A program made the position numbers and the translations under genes. DNA of 33,688 bases from Thermohalobaculum sp039030915 (lineage in GTDB: Bacteria; Pseudomonadota; Alphaproteobacteria; Rhodobacterales; Rhodobacteraceae): assembly GCA_039030915.1 (NCBI GenBank), contig JBCCDG010000036.1, forward strand, positions 1-33,688, read 5' to 3'. Positions 1 through 7,694 of the stretch are shown here, piece after piece. The notes beneath the pieces were generated by a model. That model was not told the DNA's origin. It did no database searches and saw only the letters and a list, made by a program, of their open reading frames with translations. Positions within the stretch are counted from its first letter, which is position 1; each line of letters opens with the position of its first letter.

Positions 1-1
1 C

Positions 2-844
2 CACCGGAGCGCGGCTGCGGCGGCCTCACCGCTCTGGTCGGCGCAGGTGATGATGGACGAGCCGGCGCTCGTGCGGGACGTGCACCGCGAGTTCATCGAG
101 GCCGGCGCCGAGATCCTCACGCTCAACACCTATGCCGCGACCCCCCGAAGGCTCGAGCGCAACGGCTTCGGCGACATCACCGCGAAGCTGCACGACCAAG
201 CCATCCGGCTCGCGCAGGAGGCGCGGGATGCGGCGGGCCGGGCGGTGCGCCTGGCGGGCTGCCTCTCCCCGGTCGTCGCGAGCTACAGGGCGGAGAAAGT
301 GCCCTCCTATGCGGAGGCGCTGGCCGAGTTCCGGCCACTCGTGGCGCTGCAGGCGCCACATGTGGCCCTCATGATCGCCGAGACGATGACCTCGATCGGC
401 GAGGGCCTGGCCGCGACCGCCGCCATCACCGAGGCCGGCTTGCCGTGCTGGACCGCGTTCACGGTCGATGACGGGGACGGCCGACGCCTTCGCTCGGGCG
501 AGCCGGTGGTCGCGGCCTTCGCGGCGGCGCGCGCGGCCGGGGCGTCGGCGCTTCTTCTCAACTGCTCGCGGCCCGAAGCCATCGGCGCGGGGCTCGCGGC
601 AGTCTTCGAGGCCATGCCGGAGCTCGACCGCCCGGTCGGCGCCTACGCCAACGGCTTCGTCTCGGTCGAGGCGCTGGATACGACGACCACGGTCGATGAG
701 CTCGAGGCAAGGCGGGATTTCTCGCCGGAGGCCTATGCCGAGCACGCGATGCGCTGGGTCGGGATGGGCGCGCGCATCGTCGGCGGCTGCTGCGAGGTGG
801 GGCCGGCGCATATAGCGGAGATCGCGGCGCGCCTTGGGCGCTGA
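2..844 (+). CDS. Homocysteine S-methyltransferase family protein (5' end cut by window edge)
   Basis: Methyltransferase of the BHMT/MmuM family, which moves a methyl group from a donor such as S-methylmethionine or betaine to homocysteine to give methionine in the cytoplasm. The frame is open from base 2, and the first visible residues (PLWSAQVMMDEP) match the segment that follows the N-terminal GG motif in this family. I therefore read the gene as truncated by the window edge rather than starting at the ATG at 47. About 280 residues are visible. The zinc-binding cysteines are present: NCS about 93 residues from the C-terminus, and GGCC 17-18 residues from it. TLNTYAATP is also typical. The donor cannot be told from sequence alone. 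No cobalamin-binding or MetH module follows. The gene is 66 bp upstream of the DksA-like gene on the same strand. Confidence 0.9.
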   Translation, partial: HRSAAAAASPLWSAQVMMDEPALVRDVHREFIEAGAEILTLNTYAATPRRLERNGFGDITAKLHDQAIRLAQEARDAAGRAVRLAGCLSPVVASYRAEKVPSYAEALAEFRPLVALQAPHVALMIAETMTSIGEGLAATAAITEAGLPCWTAFTVDDGDGRRLRSGEPVVAAFAAARAAGASALLLNCSRPEAIGAGLAAVFEAMPELDRPVGAYANGFVSVEALDTTTTVDELEARRDFSPEAYAEHAMRWVGMGARIVGGCCEVGPAHIAEIAARLGR

Positions 845-910
845 GCCCGCCCGATGACCTCGGACGTGTCGCGCTTGGCGCCGCGGGCGCGCGGAGGCTA
901 GGCTCAGGCC

Positions 911-1249
911 ATGACGCCCGATGACATCGCCGCCTTCGAGAAGGACATCCGCAGCCAGCTCGCCGAGATCGCAGCGGCGGAGGCAGGCACGGCGGCGGAT
1001 CGCCGGCCCGTCGAGCTCGACCAGCAATCGGTCGGCCGGCTCTCGCGCATGGACGCGATGCAGGTCCAGGCCATGGCCGCAGCACAGAGCCGGCGGCGGG
1101 CAGCCGAACGCGTGCGGCTGGAAGCGGCCCTAGCCCGCATCGCCGATGGCAGCTTCGGCGACTGTTCGACCTGCGGGGAGGAGATCGCGCCCAAGCGTCT
1201 CGCACTCGATCCCGGCCAGACCCGCTGCATCGACTGTGCCCGCGGCTGA
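911..1249 (+). CDS. DksA/TraR family zinc-finger protein
   Basis: Small (112 aa) member of the DksA/TraR family, whose members bind the RNA polymerase secondary channel and, with or without ppGpp, alter promoter use. The first about 75 residues are predicted helical (coiled coil), with QQSVGRLSRMDAMQ, a stretch common in short alphaproteobacterial homologues. The C-terminal four-cysteine zinc finger is complete: CSTC at about residue 84 and CIDC close to the end. The protein is shorter than E. coli DksA (151 aa) and lacks its long N-terminal part, so it need not be the housekeeping DksA. GGAGG lies about 13 bases before the ATG, rather far for a Shine-Dalgarno. It lies between a homocysteine methyltransferase gene and a tusA-like gene, with no obvious functional link. 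Confidence 0.85.
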   Translation: MTPDDIAAFEKDIRSQLAEIAAAEAGTAADRRPVELDQQSVGRLSRMDAMQVQAMAAAQSRRRAAERVRLEAALARIADGSFGDCSTCGEEIAPKRLALDPGQTRCIDCARG

Positions 1250-1481
1250 CCGACCGTTCTCGCCGGTCCGCCCTCCGCGCGCTTCCGATCCTCGCAACCG
1301 CCCTTTCGGCGCTGGACGGGAAGACGCAGGCGCCGATGCACCACGCCGTCTTGCGGAACCGCCTCCGGGCGCCGACGGATCGGCCGCCCAAGGCGCTGCA
1401 TAGCGAACCCCGCCACCCGAGCGCAGGCTTCACGACATCGCCGACCGGGAGGCGCGGCTCCAAGCGTGCGGGGCAGCCTTG

Positions 1482-1501
1482 CCGGGCGCGCGCACGCCCG
1501 G
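1482..1501 (+). promoter_or_regulatory. Hairpin just upstream of the tusA-like start
   Basis: CCGGGCG (1482-1488) and CGCCCGG (1495-1501) form a perfect 7-bp stem with a 6-base loop, ending 13 bases before the chosen ATG at 1515. It would lie in the 5' leader and could influence translation. No T tract follows, so a terminator is unlikely. The rest of the 265-bp gap before it shows no recognisable site. Confidence 0.3.
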
Positions 1502-1514
1502 TAGGACGCGGCGC

Positions 1515-1760
1515 ATGGATGACGCGCCTCCGCATGATGCCGAACTCGACGCCCGCGGGCTCCTGTGCCCGCTACCGGTGCTCAAGACCCGCAAGCGCCT
1601 GATGGCCCTGCCGCCCGGTTCGGTCCTCAAGGTGGCGGCGGACGATCCGGCAGCCCTCGTCGACATGCCGCATTTCTGCACCGAACAGGGCCATGAGCTC
1701 GTGGCGAGCGGGACGAGCGGTCAGGCCGGCCTCCTCTTCTGGATCCGCCGCAAGACCTGA
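1515..1760 (+). CDS. TusA-family sulfurtransferase (SirA/YedF/TusA)
   Basis: Small (81 aa) sulfur-carrier protein of the TusA/SirA/YedF family. These proteins carry persulfide sulfur on a conserved cysteine for tRNA thiolation, molybdenum-cofactor or other sulfur-transfer pathways. The signature CPLPVLK follows DARGLL near residues 9-15, exactly where the family's CPxP motif sits. A typical beta-alpha-beta-alpha-beta pattern follows. I chose the ATG at 1515 because the protein then begins at family-like length. An upstream in-frame start at 1479 would add twelve basic, low-complexity residues. Which partner it serves is not shown by its neighbours (a DksA homologue upstream, a convergent chaN-like gene downstream). 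Confidence 0.85.
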   Translation: MDDAPPHDAELDARGLLCPLPVLKTRKRLMALPPGSVLKVAADDPAALVDMPHFCTEQGHELVASGTSGQAGLLFWIRRKT

Positions 1761-1802
1761 GCGCCTACCCCCGCCCTCGTGCCGCTCGACCAAGGGGGTG
1801 GA

Positions 1803-1869
1803 GCGCGGCTGGCGGGCGGGCCCCTGAGGACGCGAAGCGGCCGAAGCGGGGGCGCCCAGACAGCCCGCC
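1803..1869 (+). repeat. Structured intergenic repeat, copy 1
   Basis: A 67-bp element between the convergent tusA-like and chaN-like genes. It matches the element at 6146-6212 at 64 of 67 positions and is similar to 8991-9056. Its ends pair: GGCGGGC (1811-1817) with GCCCGCC (1863-1869). Inside, GCCCC and GGGGGC arms enclose a smaller hairpin around GCGAAGC. It starts 43 bases after the tusA-like stop and ends 19 bases before the chaN-like stop. A bidirectional terminator or mRNA-end stabiliser is plausible, but there is no T tract. Confidence 0.75.
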
Positions 1870-1887
1870 CCCGAAAGGCGTCGAACC

Positions 1888-2943
1888 CTAGCGGAAGGCG
1901 TCGCAAGGATCGTCGCGATCCTCCACCCCGGCCGAGAACCAGACATAGTCGTAGGGCAGATCACCCGTCCCCCCCGCATAGTCCGACGCCGCCGTCAGGC
2001 CGGGCGCGACCTCGACCTGGCCGAGGCTGACCACCTCGAGCGCCGGCGCCAGGCGTTCGAGATAGACCGGAACCCCGCGATCCGCGCGCGCAGGGCCGTT
2101 GCCCGTCACCAGAACCGCCTGCGCCGACGCATCCCCGCCCTCGCGCGCCCGGAGTGCGGCACGGGCAAAGCGCAGGTCGCGCAGGCGCTGTGCCTCCACC
2201 ATGCCCGGCGCCGCACTCGCGGGCAGCATGTCGCAATGTGCCGCCACCATCTCCGCCTCGAGCGCCGTCTGCTCGGCCGCGGGCAGCGGGCGGTCGAGCC
2301 CGCCCTCCCCGGCGCGCGATCCCTCGACACCGGCCGCCCCTTCGGCGATGGCGCGCCGGATCTCCGCCAGCGCCACGCCGCCGCCCGCGATGCGCGCCTC
2401 CCCGGCCGCCTCGAACACCGGGCGGTAGAGCGCCCAGTCCGGCCAGCCGAGCCTCTCCCAACCGATGGCAGGCCCGATCTCGCCCGCCTCGCCACCGTCC
2501 CCGAGAAAGACCGCGATCCCCTTCTCCGAGCCTTCCGGCACCATCTCGAAGGCGACGCCCTCGGGCTCGAGCTTGCCGATGAGCCAGGCTTGGCGCGCAT
2601 GATGAACGGGATTGTCGTGGATCTCGCCCAGGATCACGACCTGCGCGCCGCGGAGACGCTCGACCAACGTCGCGGGCGTGATGGCCCGCGCCTCTGCCGT
2701 GCTCCAGACCATGCCCTGCAACGGGTTGCCCGTTGGCGGCGCCGAGGGAGGATCGCCGGGCGATGCCGTGGCCGCACAGCCCGCTAGCGCCAGCCAGACG
2801 AGCGCAAGCGCGACCGCGCCAGGGCGCCGACCCCGCCCCGCACACCACCCCGGGCGCGACCGGCCCCGAAGGTCGTACTCCGCGGCGGCGGATGAAGCAT
2901 CGGGACACCGGGCACAGGCGGCTTGTATCGGGCGAAGGGTCAT
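1888..2943 (-). CDS. ChaN/Tiki-superfamily lipoprotein
   Basis: ChaN family protein (DUF399, Tiki/TraB-like superfamily), 351 aa. ChaN of Campylobacter is a haem-binding lipoprotein, and other members are proposed peptidases. The core motif GEIHDNPVHH, with two histidines and an acidic residue, lies in the first third. RYGRP-type or transmembrane segments are absent. A lipobox (LALAGC) puts the lipidated cysteine at about residue 56, preceded by a hydrophobic run, so an outer-membrane or periplasmic lipoprotein is expected. The region before the hydrophobic core is unusually long, about 40 residues, and has no closer in-frame ATG, GTG or TTG. The start at 2943 has GGAG six bases upstream and is preferred over the ATG at 2961. 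The gene is divergent from the xpaC-telA cluster and convergent with the tusA-like gene. Confidence 0.85.
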   Translation of the reverse strand: MTLRPIQAACARCPDASSAAAEYDLRGRSRPGWCAGRGRRPGAVALALVWLALAGCAATASPGDPPSAPPTGNPLQGMVWSTAEARAITPATLVERLRGAQVVILGEIHDNPVHHARQAWLIGKLEPEGVAFEMVPEGSEKGIAVFLGDGGEAGEIGPAIGWERLGWPDWALYRPVFEAAGEARIAGGGVALAEIRRAIAEGAAGVEGSRAGEGGLDRPLPAAEQTALEAEMVAAHCDMLPASAAPGMVEAQRLRDLRFARAALRAREGGDASAQAVLVTGNGPARADRGVPVYLERLAPALEVVSLGQVEVAPGLTAASDYAGGTGDLPYDYVWFSAGVEDRDDPCDAFR

Positions 2944-3319
2944 GTCGGGCTCCAGTTTCATGCGTTGCAGCCTAGGCCGCGGCGGGGGCCAGACAAGCCG
3001 CTGCGGCACGACATCTCGTGCCCACGGCGCCCGACAGTTCGCGCATGGCGGATTGCGGCGGCGCGCCGGGGCACATACCTGCAGCTCTGACAAGGACGTA
3101 ACCGATGCCGGACGCAGCACCCGGGGGGCGCCCGAGGACCCGCCGGGGCCGGCCGGCGATCCGGCGCAAGGCCCGCCAGCGCGCAGAGATCCGACGCGCG
3201 AGCCTGCTGGCCATACCGGTTTCGCATCGCTATCGTCCGGATCGTCGCTGCGCAATCGCCTCGGCGGGCGCCGGCGCGGACGGAAGGCAGAGGCGACAGG
3301 CACGGGGGAAAGACGCCGA
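2944..3319. other. Divergent intergenic region between the chaN-like and xpaC-telA units
   Basis: This 376-bp gap should hold the promoters of both divergent units. I cannot fix a -35/-10 pair with confidence. An arginine-rich 72-codon frame (3105-3323) starts eight bases after AAGGA and its stop overlaps the next start as ATGA. Its third-position GC (about three quarters by my count) is lower than in the real genes here, so I do not call it a gene. Confidence 0.5.
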
Positions 3320-3454
3320 ATGACGCAGCCCTGGGTCCGCTGGCTCGCTTTCGCGGTGCTCGCCGCGACGGTCCTCGTGAGCTCCTGCCAAGCGCTCGCG
3401 GCCCCCGCCGGCACGGTGGCCGCGCTCCAGATCGTGGCGGGCAGCGCCCTATGA
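3320..3454 (+). CDS. Small secreted or membrane peptide, translationally coupled to xpaC-like gene
   Basis: A 44-residue frame, not recognised as any known family. It starts with ATG seven bases after GGGGGAAAG, a fair ribosome binding site, and ends in an ATGA overlap with the next gene's start at 3451, the usual sign of translational coupling. The protein has a short Trp/Arg N-terminus, a hydrophobic core of about 18 residues and AxA before APAG, which fits a signal peptide with about 17 mature residues. It could equally stay as a one-pass membrane peptide. About 40 of 43 sense codons end in G or C, like neighbouring real genes. Its role could be to serve the XpaC/TelA unit or simply to act as a leader controlling its translation. 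Confidence 0.55.
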   Translation: MTQPWVRWLAFAVLAATVLVSSCQALAAPAGTVAALQIVAGSAL

Positions 3455-4377
3455 GCGGGCAACGCTATGGCGGCGTGCACTCCCCGGGCGAGGCCGGCAA
3501 GGCCGCGCGCCGGGCGGAGACCGCCGGCAGCACGGCGCCGGGGCCGAGGGGCCGGACGAGCCCCTTTGCCGGGCGGCGCGCCATGCGCGTCGATCTTCGC
3601 GCGAGGCTCATGTTCATCCTGCCCGCGCCGCTCCTCTTCGCGGCCCTTCTCGGTATCGGCGGCGGCAATATCGCGGCCACGGGCCTCAGCCTCACAGGCT
3701 TTGCATGCCTGATGTTCGCGGCCTGGATGCTGGCGGAAGGGCAGAAGGCCGCCCGCGCCTACGCCGCCCGCGCCGTCGCCCGCCGCCCCGCCATCCCGCG
3801 GCTCATCATCGCCGCGCTCGCCTCCGGCCTTGGCGTCGCCCTCGCGCAGCTCGCGGGCACGGGCGGGCCGGTCACCGCCGCAGGCTTCGGCCTCGTCGCG
3901 CTTGCCGCACATGTCGCGGCCTTCGGGATCGATCCGCTCGAGAACAAGGGCATCGACCTCTCCGATGCCGAGCACGGCCGTGTGGCGGACGCCATCGACC
4001 ATGCCGAGAAGCTCCTGCGCGAGATCCATGACGATGCCCAGGGCATCGGAGACCATGAGATCGCGGAGCGCGTCCTCTCGCTCTGCGACGAGGTGCTCGC
4101 ACTCCTCCGCCGCATCGAACAAGACCCGCGCGATCTCACCCGCGCGCGCCGTTATCTCTCCGTCCATCTCGTCGGCGCCCATGAGGCGACGCGGAAATAC
4201 GCCGAGAACCACGAGGCGCTGGACGACCCGAACCTGCGCGCCGACTATCTCGCCCTCCTCTCGGAGCTCGAAGCCAGCTTTCAGCGGGGCCGCGACAAGC
4301 TCCTCGCCGACGACCGCACCGATCTCGAGGTCGAGATCGAGGTCCTGCGCGACCGCCTGGGCCAGGAAAAGGCCTGA
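3451..4377 (+). CDS. XpaC-like membrane protein (5-bromo-4-chloroindolyl phosphate hydrolysis family)
   Basis: Member of the XpaC family (PF10112), 308 aa. The name comes from a Bacillus phenotype and the biochemical function is not established. Four hydrophobic segments lie at about residues 52-70, 74-96, 114-135 and 140-158. A cytoplasmic helical domain follows, with RRYLSVHLVGAHEATRKYAE, characteristic of the family. The start at 3451 overlaps the stop of the preceding 44-codon gene (ATGA). The N-terminal GQRYGGVHSPG resembles the beginning of homologues, which supports this start over the internal ATG at 3583. The telA-like gene follows after 31 bp. This pair recurs widely, so the two proteins probably act together at the inner membrane. 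Confidence 0.85.
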   Translation: MSGQRYGGVHSPGEAGKAARRAETAGSTAPGPRGRTSPFAGRRAMRVDLRARLMFILPAPLLFAALLGIGGGNIAATGLSLTGFACLMFAAWMLAEGQKAARAYAARAVARRPAIPRLIIAALASGLGVALAQLAGTGGPVTAAGFGLVALAAHVAAFGIDPLENKGIDLSDAEHGRVADAIDHAEKLLREIHDDAQGIGDHEIAERVLSLCDEVLALLRRIEQDPRDLTRARRYLSVHLVGAHEATRKYAENHEALDDPNLRADYLALLSELEASFQRGRDKLLADDRTDLEVEIEVLRDRLGQEKA

Positions 4378-4408
4378 CACCCGACAACCGCCGACCCGGA
4401 GAACGCCC

Positions 4409-5653
4409 ATGTCGACCCCCAGCCAGACGCCGACCCCTGCCGAAGCGGTCATCGACGCCGCCGAGGCCGCCTCCGAGAGCGTGAAGCTCGCGGTCACCGA
4501 GATGGAGAAGCAGCTCACGCCGACGCCCGAAGTGCGCAAGGAGGTGGTGCCCATCGACATGGCCGAGCCCGAGGAGCGCCAGCTCATCGAAGCCAAGATC
4601 GCCGAGCTCGACATGAGCGACACCCAGTCGATCATTAAGTTCGGCTCGGGTGCGCAGGAGGAGCTCACCGAGATCTCCGACACCATGCTGGAGGGCGTGC
4701 GCAACAAGGATACCGGCCCGGCGGGCGAGAGCCTGCGCTCGATGGTCGGCACGATCCGCGGCTTCGACGTCGACGAGCTCGATCCCAACCGCAAGCAGAG
4801 CTGGTGGGAGCGGCTGATCGGGCGGGCGACGCCGGTCGCCAACTTCATCGCGCAGTACGAGGAGGTGCGCGGGCAGATCGACGGGATCACGGACGAGCTC
4901 CTCAAGCACGAGACGATCCTGCTCAAGGACGTGAAGTTCCTCGACAAGCTCTACGAATCGACCCTCGCCTTCTACGACGATCTCGGCCTCTACATCTCCG
5001 CGGGCGAGGCGAAGCTCGACCGGCTCGACGTCTTCGAGATCCCCGAGAAGGAGAAGGAAGTGCAGGGCGCGCCGGACGGCGAAGGCGTGATGAAGGCGCA
5101 GGAGCTGCGCGACCTGCGCGCCGCGCGCGACGAGCTCGAGCGCCGGGTGCACGACATGAAGCTGACCCGCCAGGTCACCATGCAGTCGCTACCCTCGATC
5201 CGGCTGGTCCAGGAGAACGACAAGGCGCTGATCAACAAGATAAATTCGACCCTGGTGAACACCGTTCCCCTCTGGCGCACACAGCTCGCCCAGGCCGTGA
5301 CGATCGCGCGGAGCCGCGACGCGGCGAAGGTGGTGAAGGAGGCGACGGATCTCACGAACGAGCTCCTCACCAAGAACGCCGACAACCTGCAGCAGGCCAA
5401 TCGCGAGGTGCGCCAGCAGATCGAACGCGGCGTCTTCGATATCGAGCGCGTGAAGGCCGCGAACCAGACGCTGATCGCGACGATCGAGGAAAGCCTCGCG
5501 ATCGCGGACGAAGGCAAGGCCAAGCGCGCAGCGGCCGAGCAGGAGCTCGTGCAGATGGAGGCGGATCTGAAGGCGACGCTGGCGGCGGCGCGCGCCGGCT
5601 CGAGCGGCGTCTCGGGCTCGAACGGCGCCAAGCCCCCGGCGGCACAGGGCTGA
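4409..5653 (+). CDS. Toxic anion resistance protein, TelA family
   Basis: TelA/YceH family protein (PF05816), 414 aa. Some members raise resistance to tellurite, cell-wall antibiotics or bacteriocins; the mechanism is unknown. The sequence is almost wholly alpha-helical and charged, with no membrane segment. It contains conserved blocks such as SIIKFGSGAQEELTEISD near residue 71 and TRQVTMQSLPSIRLVQENDK near residue 250, plus long heptad-like stretches suggesting coiled coils. The last about 20 residues are disordered (Ser/Gly/Pro/Ala). GGAGA lies six bases before the ATG. Pairing with the membrane XpaC-like protein, and a DUF805 membrane gene 13 bp downstream, suggests an envelope-associated complex. 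No terD-type genes are seen, so tellurite as the substrate is not supported by context. Confidence 0.88.
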   Translation: MSTPSQTPTPAEAVIDAAEAASESVKLAVTEMEKQLTPTPEVRKEVVPIDMAEPEERQLIEAKIAELDMSDTQSIIKFGSGAQEELTEISDTMLEGVRNKDTGPAGESLRSMVGTIRGFDVDELDPNRKQSWWERLIGRATPVANFIAQYEEVRGQIDGITDELLKHETILLKDVKFLDKLYESTLAFYDDLGLYISAGEAKLDRLDVFEIPEKEKEVQGAPDGEGVMKAQELRDLRAARDELERRVHDMKLTRQVTMQSLPSIRLVQENDKALINKINSTLVNTVPLWRTQLAQAVTIARSRDAAKVVKEATDLTNELLTKNADNLQQANREVRQQIERGVFDIERVKAANQTLIATIEESLAIADEGKAKRAAAEQELVQMEADLKATLAAARAGSSGVSGSNGAKPPAAQG

Positions 5654-5666
5654 CGAGCGGCCTGCG

Positions 5667-6101
5667 ATGGCAATGATGTCTCCCGTCGAGGCGGTCAGGC
5701 GGTGCCTCGGGCGATATGCCACCTTCTCGGGCCGCGCGGGTCGGCCCGAGTTCTGGTGGTTCATCGGCTTCGTCGTCATCGGCAACCTGGTCTGCGGCTA
5801 TGTCGACACGCTCCTCGGGCTCGACACGCTCGGGCAGCTGCCCGATCACATGCGCGCGCAGGAGGGCTTCGAGCCCGTGTTCGAGTACGAGGCGCCATCG
5901 CCCATCGCCTTTGTCTTCAGTCTCGCGGTGCTCCTGCCCCAGTTCGCCGTAGGCGCGCGGCGGCTCCAAGACCGGGAGATGTCGGCCTGGTGGCTCCTCG
6001 CGCTCCTGCTGCCGGTGGTCGGCTTCCTCCTCCTCCTCATCTTCATGGCCCTGCCCGGCAGCGACGGGGAGAACCGTTACGGCCCTCCACCGCCCGTCTG
6101 A
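5667..6101 (+). CDS. DUF805 inner-membrane protein
   Basis: 144-aa protein of the DUF805 family (PF05656, like E. coli YhaH/YhaI), function unknown. The N-terminal motif YATFSGRAGRPEFWWF is diagnostic, as is the RRLQDREMSAWW block near residue 108, which corresponds to the RLHDxxxSGWW motif of homologues. Three hydrophobic segments are visible, at about residues 30-50, 76-100 and 111-134. It starts 13 bp after the telA-like stop and so probably shares that transcript. An acidic loop between the first two membrane segments is the main variable part. A second ATG three codons later is an equally possible start. Confidence 0.88.
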   Translation: MAMMSPVEAVRRCLGRYATFSGRAGRPEFWWFIGFVVIGNLVCGYVDTLLGLDTLGQLPDHMRAQEGFEPVFEYEAPSPIAFVFSLAVLLPQFAVGARRLQDREMSAWWLLALLLPVVGFLLLLIFMALPGSDGENRYGPPPPV

Positions 6102-6479
6102 CCCTTCCCGTCCGACCGCGCCCAGATCCGACGAAGGCGCAGCGGGCGCGGCTGGCGGGCGGGCCCCTGAGGCCGCAAAGCGGCCGAAGCGGGGGCGCCC
6201 AGGCAGCCCGCCGGCCCGGCATGCCCGCCACAGATGCGCCAGATCGCGCCCTGCGAGGTTCGAAGCCCACGCCCCATGGCCGCCGCCGCGGCCCACGCGG
6301 GATCACGTCCCGTCGAGCCAGACTTGCGCCATCCGCCGCCGCGCCCCAGCCTTTCGATCAGATCAGGAAAGGCGCATCGCGCTCGATATCGGGACAGAGC
6401 AGGCTATCCGGATGCCCCGCAATCAAACCGGTCGCAAAGCGTCCACACATTTCGCATAGTCTCAGAGCATACAGGGACG
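6102..6479. other. Intergenic region before the DUF2927 pair
   Basis: 378 bp without a gene. The first part holds the structured repeat copy at 6146-6212. The last about 120 bp are less GC-rich and probably contain the promoter of the DUF2927 genes, but no consensus pair is clear enough to call. AGGGA at 6474-6478 is the likely ribosome binding site for the next gene. Confidence 0.5.
6146..6212 (+). repeat. Structured intergenic repeat, copy 2
   Basis: Nearly identical to 1803-1869 (three mismatches in 67). Outer arms GGCGGGC (6154-6160) and GCCCGCC (6206-6212) pair. The centre has a perfect hairpin GGCCGC-AAA-GCGGCC (6171-6185), nested inside GCCCC/GGGGGC arms. It begins 44 bases after the DUF805 stop and lies outside any gene. 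Confidence 0.75.
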
Positions 6480-7694
6480 ATGATGAGTAACGCGACGCGA
6501 ACAGCACACCGGCCGAGGCAGCCGGGATCGGGACCGGGGCAGGTCGCCCCGGGCGTGGCCGCGCTCGGTCCCTGCCGCCGGTCCGCGCGCTGGCCTGCGC
6601 GTCTCGCGGCCCTCGCCCTCCTCCCGCTCGCCGCCTGCACGGGCCAGCCCAGCGCGGAGGATTATGCGGCTTACGAGGCGACGCTTCTCGCCGTCGGGGA
6701 TCTGCGCACCGACACCGCCCCGCCCGACGCGCCCTTCACCAACGACGATCTCGTACGCAATTTCAGTCGCGTCGCCCTGCGCCACGAGGTCGATATCGAG
6801 CGGCCTGGCAGCGACGACAACGCCGCCACCAATCCGCTTCAGCGCTGGGAGGAGCCGATCCGTTACCGCATCGTCGGCCAGGGGGTGACGGAGGCGGACC
6901 GTATCGAGGTCGCGGCGTTTCTCGACCGGATCGGCGATATCACCGGCCGCGCCGTCTCGCGCGCACCCTTCCCGCCCGCCGAAGATGCGCCCGGGAGGGC
7001 CGGTGTGGCGGGGGACGAGGGCGTCAACCTCATGATCCTGATTACCGAGCCCGCAGAGCGCCCGGCCGTGAGCGAAGCGCTCGGCCAGCTCCATCCCGCG
7101 CTTCAGCGCAGCTTCGATCTCTGGCGCCGCAGCCCCAGCGTCGTCTGCGCCGCGACCAACCTTGTCGCCGAGCAGGACAGTCACGCTATCGTCTTCGGCA
7201 TGATCATGCTCGGCTCCGAGGTCGGCGGGCTTCTCCGCCGCTCCTGCATCCACGAAGAGATCACCCAGGCACTCGGCCTGGGCAATGACCATCCGGAGGT
7301 GCGCCCCTCCAATTTCACCGACGACGAGGAGTTCGCGCTCCTCACCCGCCACGACGAATGGCTGCTGCGCGTGCTCTACGATCCGAGACTGCGCCCCGGC
7401 ATGACGGAGGACGAGGCGATGCCCATCGTGCGCCGCATCGTGGAGGAGCTGCGCCCCGGCAACGAGCCCCGCCGCGAGGCGTTGGGCGGCGCCGGCAGGA
7501 CGAGCCCAGGACAAGGACGCGTCGGCTCGGGGACCGCGACGCAGGGCGGCGCAGGCACCAGTACGCGCGGGGGCGCGGAGATCGGCGCCGGCACTGGATC
7601 CGGCATCGACCGGGGGATCGATCCGGGAAGCGAAGCGGCGCGCGACGCCACGGCAGGGATCGGCGCCGCCGCTGGCGCCGGGCCCAGCGGATGA
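6480..7694 (+). CDS. DUF2927 lipoprotein, first of a tandem pair
   Basis: 404-aa predicted lipoprotein with a DUF2927 domain, a family of unknown function common in Rhodobacterales. The lipobox LPLAAC ends at about residue 53, after a hydrophobic run. The long n-region suggests the true start could be an in-frame GTG 26 codons in, but AGGGA sits just before the ATGATG here. The domain (about residues 55-330) includes FTNDDLVRNFSRVALRHE, CIHEEITQALGLGND and the end block DPRLRPGMTEDEAMPIV. The last about 70 residues are a Gly/Ala/Thr-rich, low-complexity tail absent from the second copy. The HEExxQ stretch recalls a zinc-protease helix, but this is only a resemblance. The stop overlaps the next start (ATGA), so the two genes are co-translated. 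Confidence 0.85.
   Translation: MMSNATRTAHRPRQPGSGPGQVAPGVAALGPCRRSARWPARLAALALLPLAACTGQPSAEDYAAYEATLLAVGDLRTDTAPPDAPFTNDDLVRNFSRVALRHEVDIERPGSDDNAATNPLQRWEEPIRYRIVGQGVTEADRIEVAAFLDRIGDITGRAVSRAPFPPAEDAPGRAGVAGDEGVNLMILITEPAERPAVSEALGQLHPALQRSFDLWRRSPSVVCAATNLVAEQDSHAIVFGMIMLGSEVGGLLRRSCIHEEITQALGLGNDHPEVRPSNFTDDEEFALLTRHDEWLLRVLYDPRLRPGMTEDEAMPIVRRIVEELRPGNEPRREALGGAGRTSPGQGRVGSGTATQGGAGTSTRGGAEIGAGTGSGIDRGIDPGSEAARDATAGIGAAAGAGPSG

Noticed and set aside
1888..4947. Very long minus-strand open frame (about 1,000 codons) extending upstream of the chaN-like gene
   Set aside because: Only the part to 2943 has family similarity. The remainder is antisense to xpaC and telA and stays open because of high GC and codon bias.
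6255..6275. GGTTCGAAGCC resembling a tRNA T arm
   Set aside because: No acceptor or D arm at the right distance; it lies in the gap before the DUF2927 genes without a cloverleaf.
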